Assembly (NCBI GenBank): GCA_027449965.1
Contig: DAIDKP010000007.1
Span: 1 to 64,000 of the forward strand
Source of the DNA: Acidobacteriaceae bacterium
Lineage (GTDB): Bacteria; Acidobacteriota; Terriglobia; Terriglobales; Acidobacteriaceae
Direction of reading: 5' to 3'
Length of the DNA stretch: 64,000 bases
A program made the translations under genes and the position numbers. Shown piece by piece: positions 33,140 through 44,648 of the stretch. Below the pieces are notes generated by a model. The model was not told where the DNA came from and ran no database searches. It was given only the letters and a program-made list of their open reading frames with translations. Position 1 is the stretch's first letter. Each line of letters starts with the position of its first letter.

Positions 33140-36100
33140 AGTGACTCCGGAAACTGTTCGTAGGGGATTGCTGGTTTTGCCGACTGGCTGCCGCGCTGCT
33201 TTCGTTCTTCAAGCCAGCCGTGGAGCGCAGCAAAAAAAGTCGGTACAAAGAGAAGCGTGGCAACCGTGGCCAGCAGCAGCCCGCCAATGACGGCGCGGCC
33301 CAGCGGCGCATTCTGCTCGCCGCCATCTCCCAGGCCGAGCGCCATGGGCACCATGCCGATAATCATCGCCAGAGCTGTCATCAATACGGGCCGGAAGCGG
33401 ACAAAACCCGCATTGAGCGCGGCGCGGCGAGCATCCCCGACCAGTTCATCCAGTTGTTCGCGGGCAAAGCTGACCACGAGAATCGAGTTCGCCGTCGCCA
33501 CGCCCATGCACATGATGGTTCCGGTCAAGGCAGGCACGCTCAGATGAGTGTGCGTGAGGAAGAGAAACCAGACAATGCCGGCAATCGCCGCAGGCAGCGC
33601 GCTGATGATGAGAAACGGATCGAGCCAGGACTGGAAGTTGACCACAATCAGCAGGTAGACAAGCAGGATGGAGAAACCAAGTCCGGAGAGCAGACCAAAG
33701 TAGGATTGCTGCATTGTCTCGCTCTGGCCGCGCAGAATCACCTGAGTTCCGCGTGGCGCCAGTTTCTGGTCGTTCGCCACAATCTCTTCGATTCTTCGTG
33801 TGACGCTGCCCAGATCCGTTCCTTCAATGTTGGTGAAGATGTCGATCACCGGTTGCACGTCATAGTGACTTTGTGTAGCAAGCTCGTTGCCGGGATCGAT
33901 CGAGGCAAGATTTCCAAGAATCTGTGTGGAAGCTGCACTGCCCGGAGCAGCCGTCGAAGCGGCACCCGCACTCAGGCCCGTCACGCCGGGAGCACCAGCC
34001 GGCGAGTTGGTGCCGGTGGTCAGTTGAGGCGCAGCACCTTGGGAAAGCGTGATCGGAATGCTTTGCAGCTCGGGAATGGTCTCCAGATCATACTGCGGCG
34101 ATTGGACGGCAATGTTGTAGGAGACGCCGTTTTGGGGATCGAGGTAGAAGTTGGGAGTCGTCTGGAAACTTCCGCTCAGCGCGACAAGCACACTGGCAAT
34201 CACGTCGCGCTCATTCAGGCCCACGAGCGAACTGCGCGTGCGGTCCACGTTGACCGTCAGGTCGGGTTCGTTGAATGGCTGCTGAATGCGCGCATCCACG
34301 GTTCCCGGCACATATTGAATCTCGCTGAGCAGATGATCCGCGAAGATTCGATTGCCATGAAGATTCGGCCCAATGACCTGAACGTCGATCGGCGAGCCGA
34401 GGCCAAAGTTGAGGATCTGCGTGACGATATCGGTGGGAAGGGCATAAAACATCACTCCCGGAAATTCCAGGCGCAGCTTCTGGCGCAGAATATCCACATA
34501 AGCATTGGCGGAGTGATGCTTTGGCTTGAGCTGGACATAGATATCGGCGTCAGCGGTGCCGACAGGTCCGGAAGTGGTGTAGGTGAGCGCGTAGCTGGAG
34601 TAGGGCAGACCGATGTTGTCAATGATGGTGCTGATCTCATCAGGAGGAATCACCCTGCGGATAGCCTGATCAACGCGATCGCAAAGCGCAGCCGTCTCTT
34701 CTATGCGAAGACCGGTGTGAGCGCGCACGTGGAGCTTGATGGCACCGGAGTCGCTGGTGGGAAAAAAGTCCTGACCCAGCCAGGGAATAAGCGCCAGCGA
34801 GGCGACGCACAAAGTGGTGAAACAGATCAGAAAGGCTCGCGCGTGATTGACGCAGAAGGTCAGAAGGCTGAGGTAGCCAAGACGCAGACGCTCAAATCCA
34901 GACTCAAAGATGCGCTGAAAGACCAGAAACGGATTGCGGCTGCTCTGTTTCCTGGCGATGGAGCTGTCATCGTGCTCCTTCAGCAGATATTTGGCCATCG
35001 TGGGCACAATGGTGCGCGAGAGCAGGTAGCTGGCCAGCATGGCAAAGACCACAGCCTCGGCCAGCGGAACAAAGAGATAACGTGAGACCCCGGAGAGGAA
35101 AAACATCGGGACAAAGACGATGCAGATCGAGAGCGTCGAAACAAAGGCAGGAACGGCAATCTGTGCCGCGCCGTCCAGAATCGCCTGCTCGATCTCTTTG
35201 CCTTCTTCCAGGTTGCGATTAATATTTTCAATTTCTACCGTTGCGTCATCGACCAGGATGCCGACGGCCAGCGCCAGTCCGCCAAGCGTCATGATGTTGA
35301 TCGTCTCGCCCAGCGCTGAGAGCACAATCAGTGAGGTCAGGATCGACAGCGGGATGGAGACTGCGATGATCAGGGTCGAGCGCCAGCTACCCAGAAAGAC
35401 CAGAATCATGATCGCCGTCAGACACGCAGCGATCACGGCCTCACGGACAACGCCGCTGATCGCCGACCGAACGAAGATCGACTGATCGGAAAGCGGAGTG
35501 ATGCGCATCTGGCGAGGGAGTTGTGTCTTGATGATGGGCAGCTTGTCCATCACGCTCTGAATGATTTTGAGCGTAGAGGCCGAGCCGGTCTTCATGATGA
35601 GCATCAGTGAGGCACGCTGGCCATCGACGCGAACAATGTTGGTCTGCGGCGGAAATCCGTCCCGGACGTGCGCAACGTCATGCATATAGACGACGGTGCC
35701 GTTGACGGATTTGATCGGAAGATCGTTCAGCTCCTGAATGGTGAGCGGCGCGGCGTTGGATTCAACCGCATACTCCAGCTTGTGAATCTTGATGGTGCCG
35801 GCAGGAGCGATGATGTTCTGCGCGCTGACCGCGTTCACCACCTCAGCCGGCGAGACGCCGCGAGCTTGCATCGCATGCGTGTCCAGGTCAACCTGGATCT
35901 GGCGCTGCTTGCCGCCGTAGGGGTAGGGAATCGAAGCGCCTTCGACGGTTGCAAGCTGGGTGCGGATGAAGTTCGTGCCAAGGTCAAAGAGCTGCTGTTC
36001 CGTCAGTCCCTGACCAGCGAGACCGAGTTGCAGCACAGGAACGGTGGAAGCATTGTATTGGATGATGAATGGCGGAACTGTGCCCGGAGGCAGCACGCGC

Positions 36101-36450
36101 AACTGAGCCTGGCAGATCGCCGTCACTTCGCCCACCGCTGCGCCGATATTCACGTGCGGATGAAAGAAGATTTTGATGACGGCGATGCCATCCAGCGACT
36201 GGGATTCGATGTGGTCGATATCGTTGACCGTCGTGGTGATGCCGCGCTCGTTGTTGTAGACGATGCGGTTAGCCATCTGCTCGGCAGAGAGTCCGTTGAA
36301 CTGCCAGACAACGCTGACGACAGGCACATCAATATTCGGAAAGATATCGGTGGGCATCGTCAGAATGCTGACTACGCCGAGAATCAGGAGAAGAAACGAG
36401 AAGACGACAAATGTATACGGTCGCCGTAATGCAAGCCGGACAATCCACAT
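33136..36450 (-). CDS. RND efflux permease (HAE-type)
   Basis: A 1104-residue inner-membrane proton-driven pump with two sets of six helices and large periplasmic loops. It begins MWIVRLALRRPYTFVVFSFL and has the paired proton-relay aspartates in LVDDATVEIENINRNLEEG of helix 4. It is longer than the usual 1030-1050 residues. Part of the excess is a Gly/Ala/Ser/Thr-rich, low-complexity insertion (GTNSPAGAPGVTGLSAGAAS region, near residues 810-845) in the second periplasmic domain. It opens the minus-strand operon RND-MFP-NodT. Substrate unknown; the Asp pair argues for organic compounds over metal ions. Confidence 0.92.
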   Translation of the reverse strand: MWIVRLALRRPYTFVVFSFLLLILGVVSILTMPTDIFPNIDVPVVSVVWQFNGLSAEQMANRIVYNNERGITTTVNDIDHIESQSLDGIAVIKIFFHPHVNIGAAVGEVTAICQAQLRVLPPGTVPPFIIQYNASTVPVLQLGLAGQGLTEQQLFDLGTNFIRTQLATVEGASIPYPYGGKQRQIQVDLDTHAMQARGVSPAEVVNAVSAQNIIAPAGTIKIHKLEYAVESNAAPLTIQELNDLPIKSVNGTVVYMHDVAHVRDGFPPQTNIVRVDGQRASLMLIMKTGSASTLKIIQSVMDKLPIIKTQLPRQMRITPLSDQSIFVRSAISGVVREAVIAACLTAIMILVFLGSWRSTLIIAVSIPLSILTSLIVLSALGETINIMTLGGLALAVGILVDDATVEIENINRNLEEGKEIEQAILDGAAQIAVPAFVSTLSICIVFVPMFFLSGVSRYLFVPLAEAVVFAMLASYLLSRTIVPTMAKYLLKEHDDSSIARKQSSRNPFLVFQRIFESGFERLRLGYLSLLTFCVNHARAFLICFTTLCVASLALIPWLGQDFFPTSDSGAIKLHVRAHTGLRIEETAALCDRVDQAIRRVIPPDEISTIIDNIGLPYSSYALTYTTSGPVGTADADIYVQLKPKHHSANAYVDILRQKLRLEFPGVMFYALPTDIVTQILNFGLGSPIDVQVIGPNLHGNRIFADHLLSEIQYVPGTVDARIQQPFNEPDLTVNVDRTRSSLVGLNERDVIASVLVALSGSFQTTPNFYLDPQNGVSYNIAVQSPQYDLETIPELQSIPITLSQGAAPQLTTGTNSPAGAPGVTGLSAGAASTAAPGSAASTQILGNLASIDPGNELATQSHYDVQPVIDIFTNIEGTDLGSVTRRIEEIVANDQKLAPRGTQVILRGQSETMQQSYFGLLSGLGFSILLVYLLIVVNFQSWLDPFLIISALPAAIAGIVWFLFLTHTHLSVPALTGTIMCMGVATANSILVVSFAREQLDELVGDARRAALNAGFVRFRPVLMTALAMIIGMVPMALGLGDGGEQNAPLGRAVIGGLLLATVATLLFVPTFFAALHGWLEERKQRGSQSAKPAIPYEQFPESL

Positions 36451-36852
36451 GTTTCAGGGTTCTCCCGATCTGTGTGTGACACAGGAATGCGCTGAATCCA
36501 TTCTAAAAGACTTCAGATTCGCAAGCCCCGGCCAGAAACCTTCAGTTATGGCTGATCTTCAATAATTCGATTCGCAAGTGAATGGAAACGATTCATGGGT
36601 GCTGTATGGACGGCTTCAGTCAGGCAAAATGAATCAGGAGCAGGCACGGTGTTCGATTCTTGATCTCATCAAAGTATAGACCGCAATCGTGCGAGTCAGA
36701 CGAGAATCGCAGGCATCCACGGATTAGTCGCAGGTGAGGAAACAAAAAAACCACCTTGACCGTCCATAGGTACAGGCGTAACTCTAAAGCAGAGCTTGTT
36801 GCGATCATCCCTGCCCGCAACCTTTTGTGCTCAAACACCAACTTTGTGCGGA
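36451..36852. other. 402-bp divergent intergenic region between the two RND operons
   Basis: It must hold promoters for both operons. Only the plus-strand promoter (36756-36784) is convincing. No regulator gene lies here or beside either operon. Confidence 0.6.
36756..36784 (+). promoter_or_regulatory. Candidate promoter for the MdtABC-like operon
   Basis: TTGACC (36756-36761) and TAACTC (36779-36784) are 17 bp apart. The -35 box matches well, the -10 moderately. The start codon of the adaptor gene is 69 bp downstream. Confidence 0.45.
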
Positions 36853-38205
36853 ATGAACGAGGCATCTGTGTCCGAATCGACGTCGTTGAACGAAAATGGT
36901 GCACCAGAAGGTGGTCGCTCTGGATGGCTGCGTCTGGTGATTTACCTGGTCCTGATCGGCCTGATCGCCGGTGGAGCCTGGCGCGTTTACAAGAACCAGA
37001 AGCTGGCGGCGCAGCAGAGAGTCGTCCAGGAGAAAGCGCTGCTCAGTCGGCCTGTTCCCGTGCAGGTCGCCGCCGTCGCGCAGCAGCCAATGCCGGTCTA
37101 TCTCACGGCTCTCGGCACCGTCACCCCCTACTACAGCGTGACGGTCAAAGCGCGTGTCAGCGGTCAGTTGGACCATGTGAACTTTACAGAAGGACAGACG
37201 GTTCACCAGAACGAGACGATTCTGGTCGTCGATCCAGCACCCTACAAAGCGGCACTGGACCAGGCAAAAGGTACGCTGATTCACGACCAGGCACTGTTGA
37301 AGGATGCGCAGGCAGAATATCGCCGCTACAAGGCGCTCTATGAGGCAGGTGTCGTTTCCAAGGAGCAACTCGACCTGGAGCTGGCCACTCAGGGCCAGTA
37401 TGAGGGTGCCATTGCATCAGATAAGGCTGCGGTGGAGAATGCGCAGTTGCAATTGAACTGGTGCACGGTCCAGTCGCCGATCACCGGCAAGATCGGCCTT
37501 CGACTCGTCGACCCGGGAAACATCATCACCGCAAACACGACGAATCTGGTCATCATCAACCAAATTCAGCCCATTGCGGTGTATTTCACTTTGCCGGAAA
37601 ATCAACTTCCGCAGGTGTTGACCATGCTGCGCGACCATCGGCAACTGGTCGCCGAAGCCTTTGATCGCGGCGACACAACGCGACTGACGGAAGGTGAGTT
37701 GCTCACAGCCGACAACCAGATCGACACCACCACCGGAACGGATCGCCTGAAGGCTGTCTTTCGCAATGCCGATGAGCAGTTGTTTCCCAACCAGTTTGTC
37801 AACATTCACCTGATCCTCGAGCAGCGACCGCATGCGCTGGTGGTGCCTTCGGCCGCCATTCAGACAGGCAATCAGGGAGCCTATGTCTGGACAATCCGGC
37901 ATGACGCAGCCACCGGCGCGGATCATGCACAGATCACTCCGGTCAAGGTTGCCTTGGCCGAGGGCCAGGTCACGATTCTCGACAGCGGTGTTGAGGCGGG
38001 AGAGCCGGTTGTCATCGATGGCACGGACCGGCTGCGACCGGGAGCACTGGTCGATGTCAGCAGTGGTCAGCAGGCGCCGTCTCAAACCATGTCAGCCGAG
38101 GGCAATCCCAATCTCAGTCCGGTTGCGCAAGGTCTGCAGCACAGCACGCAGTCCACACGCGCAGCGGGCGCTCATGGGGAAGGCCACAAAAGGATGCATC
38201 CGTGA
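36853..38205 (+). CDS. MdtA-like RND adaptor protein
   Basis: A 450-residue membrane-fusion protein from ATG at 36853. An earlier in-frame codon at 36796 would add a non-typical leader. One membrane helix ([16 protein letters not shown], residues about 27-43) anchors it. The MdtA pattern is clear: [20 protein letters not shown] (lipoyl half), [20 protein letters not shown], a coiled-coil hairpin, [20 protein letters not shown] and [20 protein letters not shown]. The C-terminus adds a Gly/His-rich tail. First gene of MFP-RND-RND; the next gene starts at GTG overlapping its TGA. Confidence 0.9.
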   Translation: MNEASVSESTSLNENGAPEGGRSGWLRLVIYLVLIGLIAGGAWRVYKNQKLAAQQRVVQEKALLSRPVPVQVAAVAQQPMPVYLTALGTVTPYYSVTVKARVSGQLDHVNFTEGQTVHQNETILVVDPAPYKAALDQAKGTLIHDQALLKDAQAEYRRYKALYEAGVVSKEQLDLELATQGQYEGAIASDKAAVENAQLQLNWCTVQSPITGKIGLRLVDPGNIITANTTNLVIINQIQPIAVYFTLPENQLPQVLTMLRDHRQLVAEAFDRGDTTRLTEGELLTADNQIDTTTGTDRLKAVFRNADEQLFPNQFVNIHLILEQRPHALVVPSAAIQTGNQGAYVWTIRHDAATGADHAQITPVKVALAEGQVTILDSGVEAGEPVVIDGTDRLRPGALVDVSSGQQAPSQTMSAEGNPNLSPVAQGLQHSTQSTRAAGAHGEGHKRMHP

Positions 38206-41200
38206 ATCCATCTCGCCCATTCATCGTTCGCCCGGTCGCCACTTCGCTGCTGATGGTGGCGATTGTGCTTGCCGGCGCGGTGGGCTACAAGCAGTTACCG
38301 GTCTCAGCATTGCCAGAGGTCGATTACCCCATCATCGAGGTGCAAACATACTATCCCGGAGCTGGCCCCCAGGTGATGTCGTCGTCGGTCACCGCGCCGC
38401 TGGAGCGTCAATTTGGACAGATGCCGGGACTGAAGCAGATGACCTCGGTCAGCTCCGGCGGCGGCTCCATCATCACGCTGGAATTCGATCTTTCAGAAAA
38501 TATTGATGTGGCCGAGCAGGAGGTCCAGGCAGCCATCAACGCAGCCACCAACTTCCTGCCGACAGACCTTCCCAATCCGCCCATTTACAGCAAGGTGAAC
38601 CCCGCCGACGCGCCCGTGATGACGCTGGCGCTCACCTCGGATTCGCTGCCGCTCGATAAGGTGGAAGATGCGGCCGACACCAATCTGGCGCAGAAGATCT
38701 CTCAGGTTTCCGGCGTCGGTCTTGTCTCCATCGCCGGCGGACAGAAGCCGTCGGTTCGCGTCCAGGCAAATCCCGCGCAGCTTGCAGCCTATAACCTGAG
38801 TCTGGAAGATCTCCGCACCGCGCTGGCCAACGCCAACGTCGATCAAGCCAAGGGCACGCTGAACGGCTCGCGACAGTCCTACACCGTCGGCGCAAACGAT
38901 CAGCTTTTCTCCAGCAGTGAATATCGCCCGGTGATTATCGCCTATCGCAACGGCGCGGCGGTGCGCACCTCCGATGTATCGACGGTCGTCGATGCGGCAG
39001 AGAACGCGCAACAGGCCGCATGGATGGGCTTGCCGGGGGTGGGCAGCCGCCCCGCTGTGATTCTCAACATTCAGCGCCAGCCCGGCGCCAACATCATTGC
39101 TGTGGTGGATCGCATTCAGGCGCTGCTTCCCCAGTTGAAGCTCAGTATGCCCGCTTCGATTCACATCCGTATCCTCACGGATCGAACCAATGTGATTCGA
39201 GCCTCCGTCAAGGATGTGCAGTTTTCACTCCTGTTGACCATCGCTCTGGTGGTGATGGTCATCTTCCTGTTTCTGCGCAACCTTTCGGCAACCGTCATTC
39301 CGTCCATCGCAGTCCCGCTTTCGCTGGTGGGCACCTTTGGCGTGATGTATCTGCTCGGCTACAGCCTGAACAATCTGACGCTGATGGCGCTCACCATCTC
39401 CACCGGATTTGTCGTCGATGACGCCATCGTGATGATTGAGAACATCTCGCGATTCATCGAAGAGGGCGAAACTCCCATGCATGCCGCGCTCAAGGGCAGC
39501 GCGCAGATCGGTTTCACCATTGTCTCGCTGACCGTCTCGCTCATTGCCGTGCTCATTCCACTGCTCTTCATGGGCGATGTGGTCGGCAGGCTTTTCCGTG
39601 AATTTGCCGTTACCCTTGCGATCACCATTCTGGTCTCGGCGGTCGTCTCGCTCACCCTCACCCCGATGATGTGCGCGCGCATCCTGCGCCACAAGCCGGT
39701 CGAGCAGCAGGGAAGCGTCTATCGGGCCTCCGAGCGCGTCTTCGAGTGGGTCATCGAGTGGTACGGGCGAACGCTGAAGGTGATTCTGCGTCACCAGTTT
39801 GTGACCTTGCTCGTCACGATTGCCACGCTGGTCGCTACAATTGCGCTCTTTGTCATTGTTCCCAAGGGATTTTTCCCCGTGCAGGATACGGGCGTAATTC
39901 TGGGCATCTCGGAAGCCCCGCAGTCGATTGCGTTTGACAACATGGCCAAACGCCAGCAGGAGTTGGCCGAGGTTGTCCTCCAAGACCCGGCGGTCGAGAG
40001 CATCTCTTCATTCATCGGTGTCGATGGTACCAACATGACGCTCAACAGCGGGCGAATGCAGATCAACCTGAAGCCGCTCAGCGAGCGCGGTCTCTCAGCG
40101 TCGCAGGTCATCGCCCGACTTCAGCCAGCGGTGGATCGGGTGAAGGGCATTCGACTCTATCTGCAGCCGTCCCAGGACTTGACGGTGGCCGATCGCGTCA
40201 GCCGCACGGAGTTCCAGTATTCGCTCGAAGACCCGAATTCCGATGAGCTGGCAACCTACACCAATCGAATGGTTGCCGCCATGCAGCAGCAGCCGGAGCT
40301 GCGCGACGTCGCCAGCGACCTTCAGGATCAGGGTCTGGGCGCAGAGTTGGTCATTGATCGCGATACCGCATCTCGGCTCGGCGTGGCCGTCGCAGACATT
40401 GACAACACGCTCTACGATGCATTTGGCCAGCGTCAGATTTCCATCATCTTCACCCAGCTCAATCAGTATCATGTCGTGCTGGAGGTGAGTCCACAGTTCC
40501 AGACTGACCCGGGTGTTCTGGCCGATCTCTACGTCAAATCCGCCAACGGAACGCAGGTTCCGCTCAGCAATCTGGCACACTGGCAGCAGGCGCGCGCCCA
40601 GCTATCCATCGGCCATCAGGGACAGTTTCCAGCAACCGTCATCAGCTTCAATGTAGCACCAGGAAAATCGCTGGGCGATGCGGTGGCGGCCACGCAGCGC
40701 GTCGAGCGCCAGATCGGTCTGCCAGCCAGCATCAACGGAGAATTTCAGGGCACCGCTGCCGCTTTTCGCGCCGCACTCGCCAACGAGCCGATCCTGATTC
40801 TGGCCGCGCTCATCACCGTCTACATCGTGCTCGGTGTTCTTTATGAGAGCTACGTGCATCCCATTACCATCATCTCCACGCTGCCCTCGGCCGGTGTGGG
40901 AGCCATCCTCGCGCTCTTGCTCACGCACACGGATTTCAGCATCATCGCCCTCATCGGCGTCATTCTTCTCATCGGCATCGTGAAAAAGAACGCCATCATG
41001 ATGATCGACTTTGCGCTGGCCGCCGAGCGTGGCGAAGGCAAGAGTGCGCAGGAGGCCATTTTTCAGGCTTGCCTGCTGCGATTTCGTCCCATCATGATGA
41101 CCACAATGGCCGCGTTGCTCGGCGGCGTTCCGTTGGCTTTTGGAACCGGCGTTGGATCGGAGCTGCGACGGCCGCTGGGCATTACGATCGTAGGCGGACT

Positions 41201-41345
41201 GCTGGTTTCGCAGTTGCTCACGCTCTATACCACCCCGGTTGTCTACCTCTACTTTGATCGCCTCGCGCATTGGAGACAGCGCAGGAAGTCCAGCGGAAGT
41301 GCGGGGCTGGCTGCCAAAAATCTGCAAGCCATCTCTGCCGACTGA
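38202..41345 (+). CDS. MdtB-like RND permease
   Basis: A 1047-residue pump whose GTG start at 38202 overlaps the adaptor's stop by 4 bases. It starts [20 protein letters not shown], which is the MdtB/C-type beginning, and carries the proton-relay pair in [19 protein letters not shown]. Typical second-half motifs follow: [10 protein letters not shown], and helix 12 region [20 protein letters not shown]. With the paralog downstream it should form the MdtB2C-type heterotrimer of the MdtABC system. Its outer-membrane partner could be the NodT protein of the divergent operon. Confidence 0.93.
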   Translation: MNPSRPFIVRPVATSLLMVAIVLAGAVGYKQLPVSALPEVDYPIIEVQTYYPGAGPQVMSSSVTAPLERQFGQMPGLKQMTSVSSGGGSIITLEFDLSENIDVAEQEVQAAINAATNFLPTDLPNPPIYSKVNPADAPVMTLALTSDSLPLDKVEDAADTNLAQKISQVSGVGLVSIAGGQKPSVRVQANPAQLAAYNLSLEDLRTALANANVDQAKGTLNGSRQSYTVGANDQLFSSSEYRPVIIAYRNGAAVRTSDVSTVVDAAENAQQAAWMGLPGVGSRPAVILNIQRQPGANIIAVVDRIQALLPQLKLSMPASIHIRILTDRTNVIRASVKDVQFSLLLTIALVVMVIFLFLRNLSATVIPSIAVPLSLVGTFGVMYLLGYSLNNLTLMALTISTGFVVDDAIVMIENISRFIEEGETPMHAALKGSAQIGFTIVSLTVSLIAVLIPLLFMGDVVGRLFREFAVTLAITILVSAVVSLTLTPMMCARILRHKPVEQQGSVYRASERVFEWVIEWYGRTLKVILRHQFVTLLVTIATLVATIALFVIVPKGFFPVQDTGVILGISEAPQSIAFDNMAKRQQELAEVVLQDPAVESISSFIGVDGTNMTLNSGRMQINLKPLSERGLSASQVIARLQPAVDRVKGIRLYLQPSQDLTVADRVSRTEFQYSLEDPNSDELATYTNRMVAAMQQQPELRDVASDLQDQGLGAELVIDRDTASRLGVAVADIDNTLYDAFGQRQISIIFTQLNQYHVVLEVSPQFQTDPGVLADLYVKSANGTQVPLSNLAHWQQARAQLSIGHQGQFPATVISFNVAPGKSLGDAVAATQRVERQIGLPASINGEFQGTAAAFRAALANEPILILAALITVYIVLGVLYESYVHPITIISTLPSAGVGAILALLLTHTDFSIIALIGVILLIGIVKKNAIMMIDFALAAERGEGKSAQEAIFQACLLRFRPIMMTTMAALLGGVPLAFGTGVGSELRRPLGITIVGGLLVSQLLTLYTTPVVYLYFDRLAHWRQRRKSSGSAGLAAKNLQAISAD

Positions 41346-41365
41346 CAGCGGCAACAAGGAATCCA

Positions 41366-44300
41366 ATGCACCTTTCCGCGCCATTCATTCGCCGACCGGT
41401 CGCCACCACGCTGCTGAGCATGGCGCTGCTGCTGGCCGGTTCGGTGGCCTATTCCCTCTTGCCGGTGGCGTCGCTTCCAGAGGTCGATCTGCCAACCATA
41501 TCGGTCAGCGCCGGCTTGCCCGGTGGCAGCCCGGAGACGATGGCGTCCAATGTGGCGGCTCCGCTCGAAAAACAGTTCGGACGCATCGCCGGTGTCACGC
41601 AGATGACCTCGTCCAGTTCGCTCGGCACCACTTCGGTCACGCTTCAGTTCGATATCAATCGCAACATCGACGCGGCAGCTCGCGATGTGCAGGCAGCCAT
41701 CAATGCCGCGCGCAGCCAGTTGCCGACCTATCTTCCACAGAACCCAAGTTATCGCAAGACCAATCCCGCCGATGCGCCAATCTTGATTCTGCGCCTCACT
41801 TCACACGTGGTTCCGTTGCCACAGATGTATGACATGGCAGACTCGATTCTGGCGCAGAAGATTTCACAGATCAACGGCATCGGACAGGTCTTCGTGGGTG
41901 GAAGCTCCAGCCCGGCGGTGCGCGCGGAGCTGAATCCGATGCAGCTCAGCGCATTTGGCATTGGCCTTGAAAGCATTCGCACCACCCTTGGCAACGCCAA
42001 CGCGAATCGCCCAAAAGGTTCGCTGCACGACGCTCAGAATCGCTGGCTCATTACCGACAACGATCAAATCTTCAAGGCCAGCGATTACGCGCCTCTGGTG
42101 GTCGGTTACAACGCAACTACAGGCGCTCCGGTGCGACTCTCTGACCTGGGCGATGTCGTCAATTCCGTCTCCAATATCGAGTCTGCGGGTCTGGCCGGCA
42201 CCAACACCGGCCCTGGGTCGCGCCTGCTCCCGGCGATTGCGCTTGTCGTCTTCAAGGTGCCCGGCGCAAACGTGATTCAGTCCGTTGACAACGTGCTGCG
42301 CGAACTGCCGCGGCTACAGGCGGAGATTCCACCCACCGTGCAACTGAGCGTCGGCGTGGATCGCACCACCACCATTCGCGAAAGCGTCAAGGAAGTGGAA
42401 GTGACGCTGGTCATCAGTGTTCTGCTGGTCGTCTTCGTCGTCTTTCTCTTTCTGCGCGAGGTGTGGGCCACCATCATCCCGTCGATCGCCGTGCCCCTGT
42501 CGCTGGTGGGCACCTTTGGCGTGATGTATCTGCTGGGCTACACGCTGGACAATCTTTCGCTGATGGCGCTCACCATCTCCACGGGATTTGTCGTAGACGA
42601 TGCGATTGTGGTCATTGAAAACATTACGCGCTATCTGGAGCAGGGCATGACGCCGGTCGATGCGGCGATGCGCGGTTCCAGAGAGATCGGCTTCACCGTG
42701 CTCTCGATGAGCACTTCGCTGGTTGCGGTCTTTCTGCCGCTGCTGTTGATGGGTGGCGTCGTAGGCATCCTCTTTCGCGAATTCGCCGTCACGCTCAGCG
42801 TCGCAATCGCTGTCTCGCTGTTGGTTTCGCTCACCACCACACCCATGATGTGCTCACGTTTTCTGCGGTCGGAAAGCGAGATGCGTCATGGCAGCATCTA
42901 CAAGTTCAGCGAAGGAGTTTTTCGCTGGATGGCCGAGGAATATGCCGCCGGACTGCGCTGGGTTTTGCGCCACCAGGGGCTTATTCTGATGGTGACCATC
43001 GCGACCTTTCTGCTCAATGTCTACCTGTTCATCATTGTCCCCAAGGGATTTTTCCCGGAGCAGGATACGGGCCGACTGACCGGGTCCGCGCGCGCTTCGC
43101 AGGACATCAGCTTCGATGCCATGAAGATCAAGCAGACCAAGCTTTCCCAGATGGTTCTCGACGATCCGGCCGTCGATACAATCATCGCTTTTGCGGGTGG
43201 TGCCGGTCCTGGCGGCGGCAGCAACAATGTCGGACGCATGTTCATCTCGCTCAAGCCGCTCGCCGTACGCAAAGTCTCTGCCGATGCGGTGGTGAATCGT
43301 TTGCGCAACAAGCTGATGAGCGTCCCCGGCGCGGCGCTCTTCCTTCAGGTACAGCAGGAGTTTCAGACCGGCGCGCGTGGCGCCGATGCCGAGTATCAGT
43401 ACACTCTTGTGGATGAAAATCTGGAAGAGCTGAATGCCTGGGCGCCACGACTGCTGGCCAAAATGCGTACGCTGCCCGAGCTGCGCGATGTCTCCACCGA
43501 CCAGCAGGATATGGGGCTGGAAGAAAAGCTCGTCATCAACCGCGACACCGCTTCCAGGCTCGGTTTGACTGCGGCGACCATCGACCAGGTGCTCTACGAT
43601 GCCTTTGGACAGCGGGAAGTCTCCACCATGTACACCGATCTCAATCAGTACTTTGTTGTGATGGAGGTTGCGCCGCAGTATCAGAAGAGTCCTGAATCGC
43701 TGAATGGCATCTTCCTCAAGAGCAGTACCGGCGCCATGGTGCCGCTCTCTGCCATCGCTCACTTTGAGGACGCGCACACCTCACTGCAGGTCAATCATCA
43801 AGGGCAGTATCCCGCCGTAACTGAGACCTTTAATCTGGCGCCGAACGTCGCGCTCGGTCAGGCTGTCAGTGCTGTTCAGCGGGCCGAGCGCGAGCTTGGT
43901 ATGCCAGCCGCCATCCACGGGACATTTCAAGGCACAGCTCAGGCATTTCAGGAATCCCTGCGCACCGAGCCATGGCTGATTCTGGCAGCGATTGTAGCGG
44001 TCTACATCGTGCTGGGAATTCTCTACGAAAGCCTGATCCATCCGCTCACCATTCTTTCCACGCTGCCCTCGGCGGGTGTTGGAGCAATTCTCGCGCTCCT
44101 GCTCACGCGCACCGATCTCAGCATCATCGCGTTGATCGGCATCCTGCTCCTCATCGGAATCGTGAAGAAGAACGCCATCATGATGATCGATTTTGCGTTG
44201 CAGGCGGAGCGTGAGCAGGGGTTGCCCCCGATTGAGGCAATCTATCAGGCAAGCATTCTGCGCTTCCGGCCCATCATGATGACCACGATGGCCGCGCTCT

Positions 44301-44509
44301 TCGGCGGATTGCCTTTGATCATCGGACTTGGACAGGGTTCGGAACTGCGGCGTCCACTGGGCATCACCATCGTTGGCGGCCTCATTGTGTCACAGATGCT
44401 GACACTGTTCACCACGCCAGTCGTCTATCTCTTCTTTGACAAGCTGCAATGGCGTTTCATGAAGCTGCACCGCATCGGAGAGGAACTGGAGCACGTCGCA
44501 GGAGACTGA
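41366..44509 (+). CDS. MdtC-like RND permease
   Basis: A 1047-residue paralog of the preceding pump. The start ATG at 41366 follows AAGGA and lies 20 bp after the mdtB-like stop; the open frame further up belongs to the antisense of mdtB. It has MHLSAPFIRRPVATTLLSMA, VVDDAIVVIENITRYLEQG with the Asp pair, KGFFPEQDTGRLTGSARASQ and [20 protein letters not shown]. The two permeases are similar throughout yet differ in the periplasmic docking loops, as in E. coli MdtB and MdtC. After it comes about 140 bp of non-coding DNA to the convergent dGTPase. Confidence 0.93.
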   Translation: MHLSAPFIRRPVATTLLSMALLLAGSVAYSLLPVASLPEVDLPTISVSAGLPGGSPETMASNVAAPLEKQFGRIAGVTQMTSSSSLGTTSVTLQFDINRNIDAAARDVQAAINAARSQLPTYLPQNPSYRKTNPADAPILILRLTSHVVPLPQMYDMADSILAQKISQINGIGQVFVGGSSSPAVRAELNPMQLSAFGIGLESIRTTLGNANANRPKGSLHDAQNRWLITDNDQIFKASDYAPLVVGYNATTGAPVRLSDLGDVVNSVSNIESAGLAGTNTGPGSRLLPAIALVVFKVPGANVIQSVDNVLRELPRLQAEIPPTVQLSVGVDRTTTIRESVKEVEVTLVISVLLVVFVVFLFLREVWATIIPSIAVPLSLVGTFGVMYLLGYTLDNLSLMALTISTGFVVDDAIVVIENITRYLEQGMTPVDAAMRGSREIGFTVLSMSTSLVAVFLPLLLMGGVVGILFREFAVTLSVAIAVSLLVSLTTTPMMCSRFLRSESEMRHGSIYKFSEGVFRWMAEEYAAGLRWVLRHQGLILMVTIATFLLNVYLFIIVPKGFFPEQDTGRLTGSARASQDISFDAMKIKQTKLSQMVLDDPAVDTIIAFAGGAGPGGGSNNVGRMFISLKPLAVRKVSADAVVNRLRNKLMSVPGAALFLQVQQEFQTGARGADAEYQYTLVDENLEELNAWAPRLLAKMRTLPELRDVSTDQQDMGLEEKLVINRDTASRLGLTAATIDQVLYDAFGQREVSTMYTDLNQYFVVMEVAPQYQKSPESLNGIFLKSSTGAMVPLSAIAHFEDAHTSLQVNHQGQYPAVTETFNLAPNVALGQAVSAVQRAERELGMPAAIHGTFQGTAQAFQESLRTEPWLILAAIVAVYIVLGILYESLIHPLTILSTLPSAGVGAILALLLTRTDLSIIALIGILLLIGIVKKNAIMMIDFALQAEREQGLPPIEAIYQASILRFRPIMMTTMAALFGGLPLIIGLGQGSELRRPLGITIVGGLIVSQMLTLFTTPVVYLFFDKLQWRFMKLHRIGEELEHVAGD

Positions 44510-44648
44510 CGCAAAATCAGAGCCGATGCACTCGGCGAATGTGAAGCCAGACCGCATTTACCCTCAGGAAAAATGCACCTTCAACATTCTTTTGCGCTGA
44601 CACAGGCTCTGTTTTTTGCCTTGACGCGCACACGCACTCCCACCTGCT

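Noticed and set aside
33220-35085. 621-codon plus-strand frame antisense to the RND permease
   Set aside because: Fully inside a certain RND gene, and the translation is Arg/His/Gly-rich and domain-free.
44510-44620. CAGAGCC...GGCTCTGTTTTTT as a terminator after the MdtC-like gene
   Set aside because: The arms are about 85 bases apart, so a simple intrinsic terminator is not supported although the T-run is suggestive.
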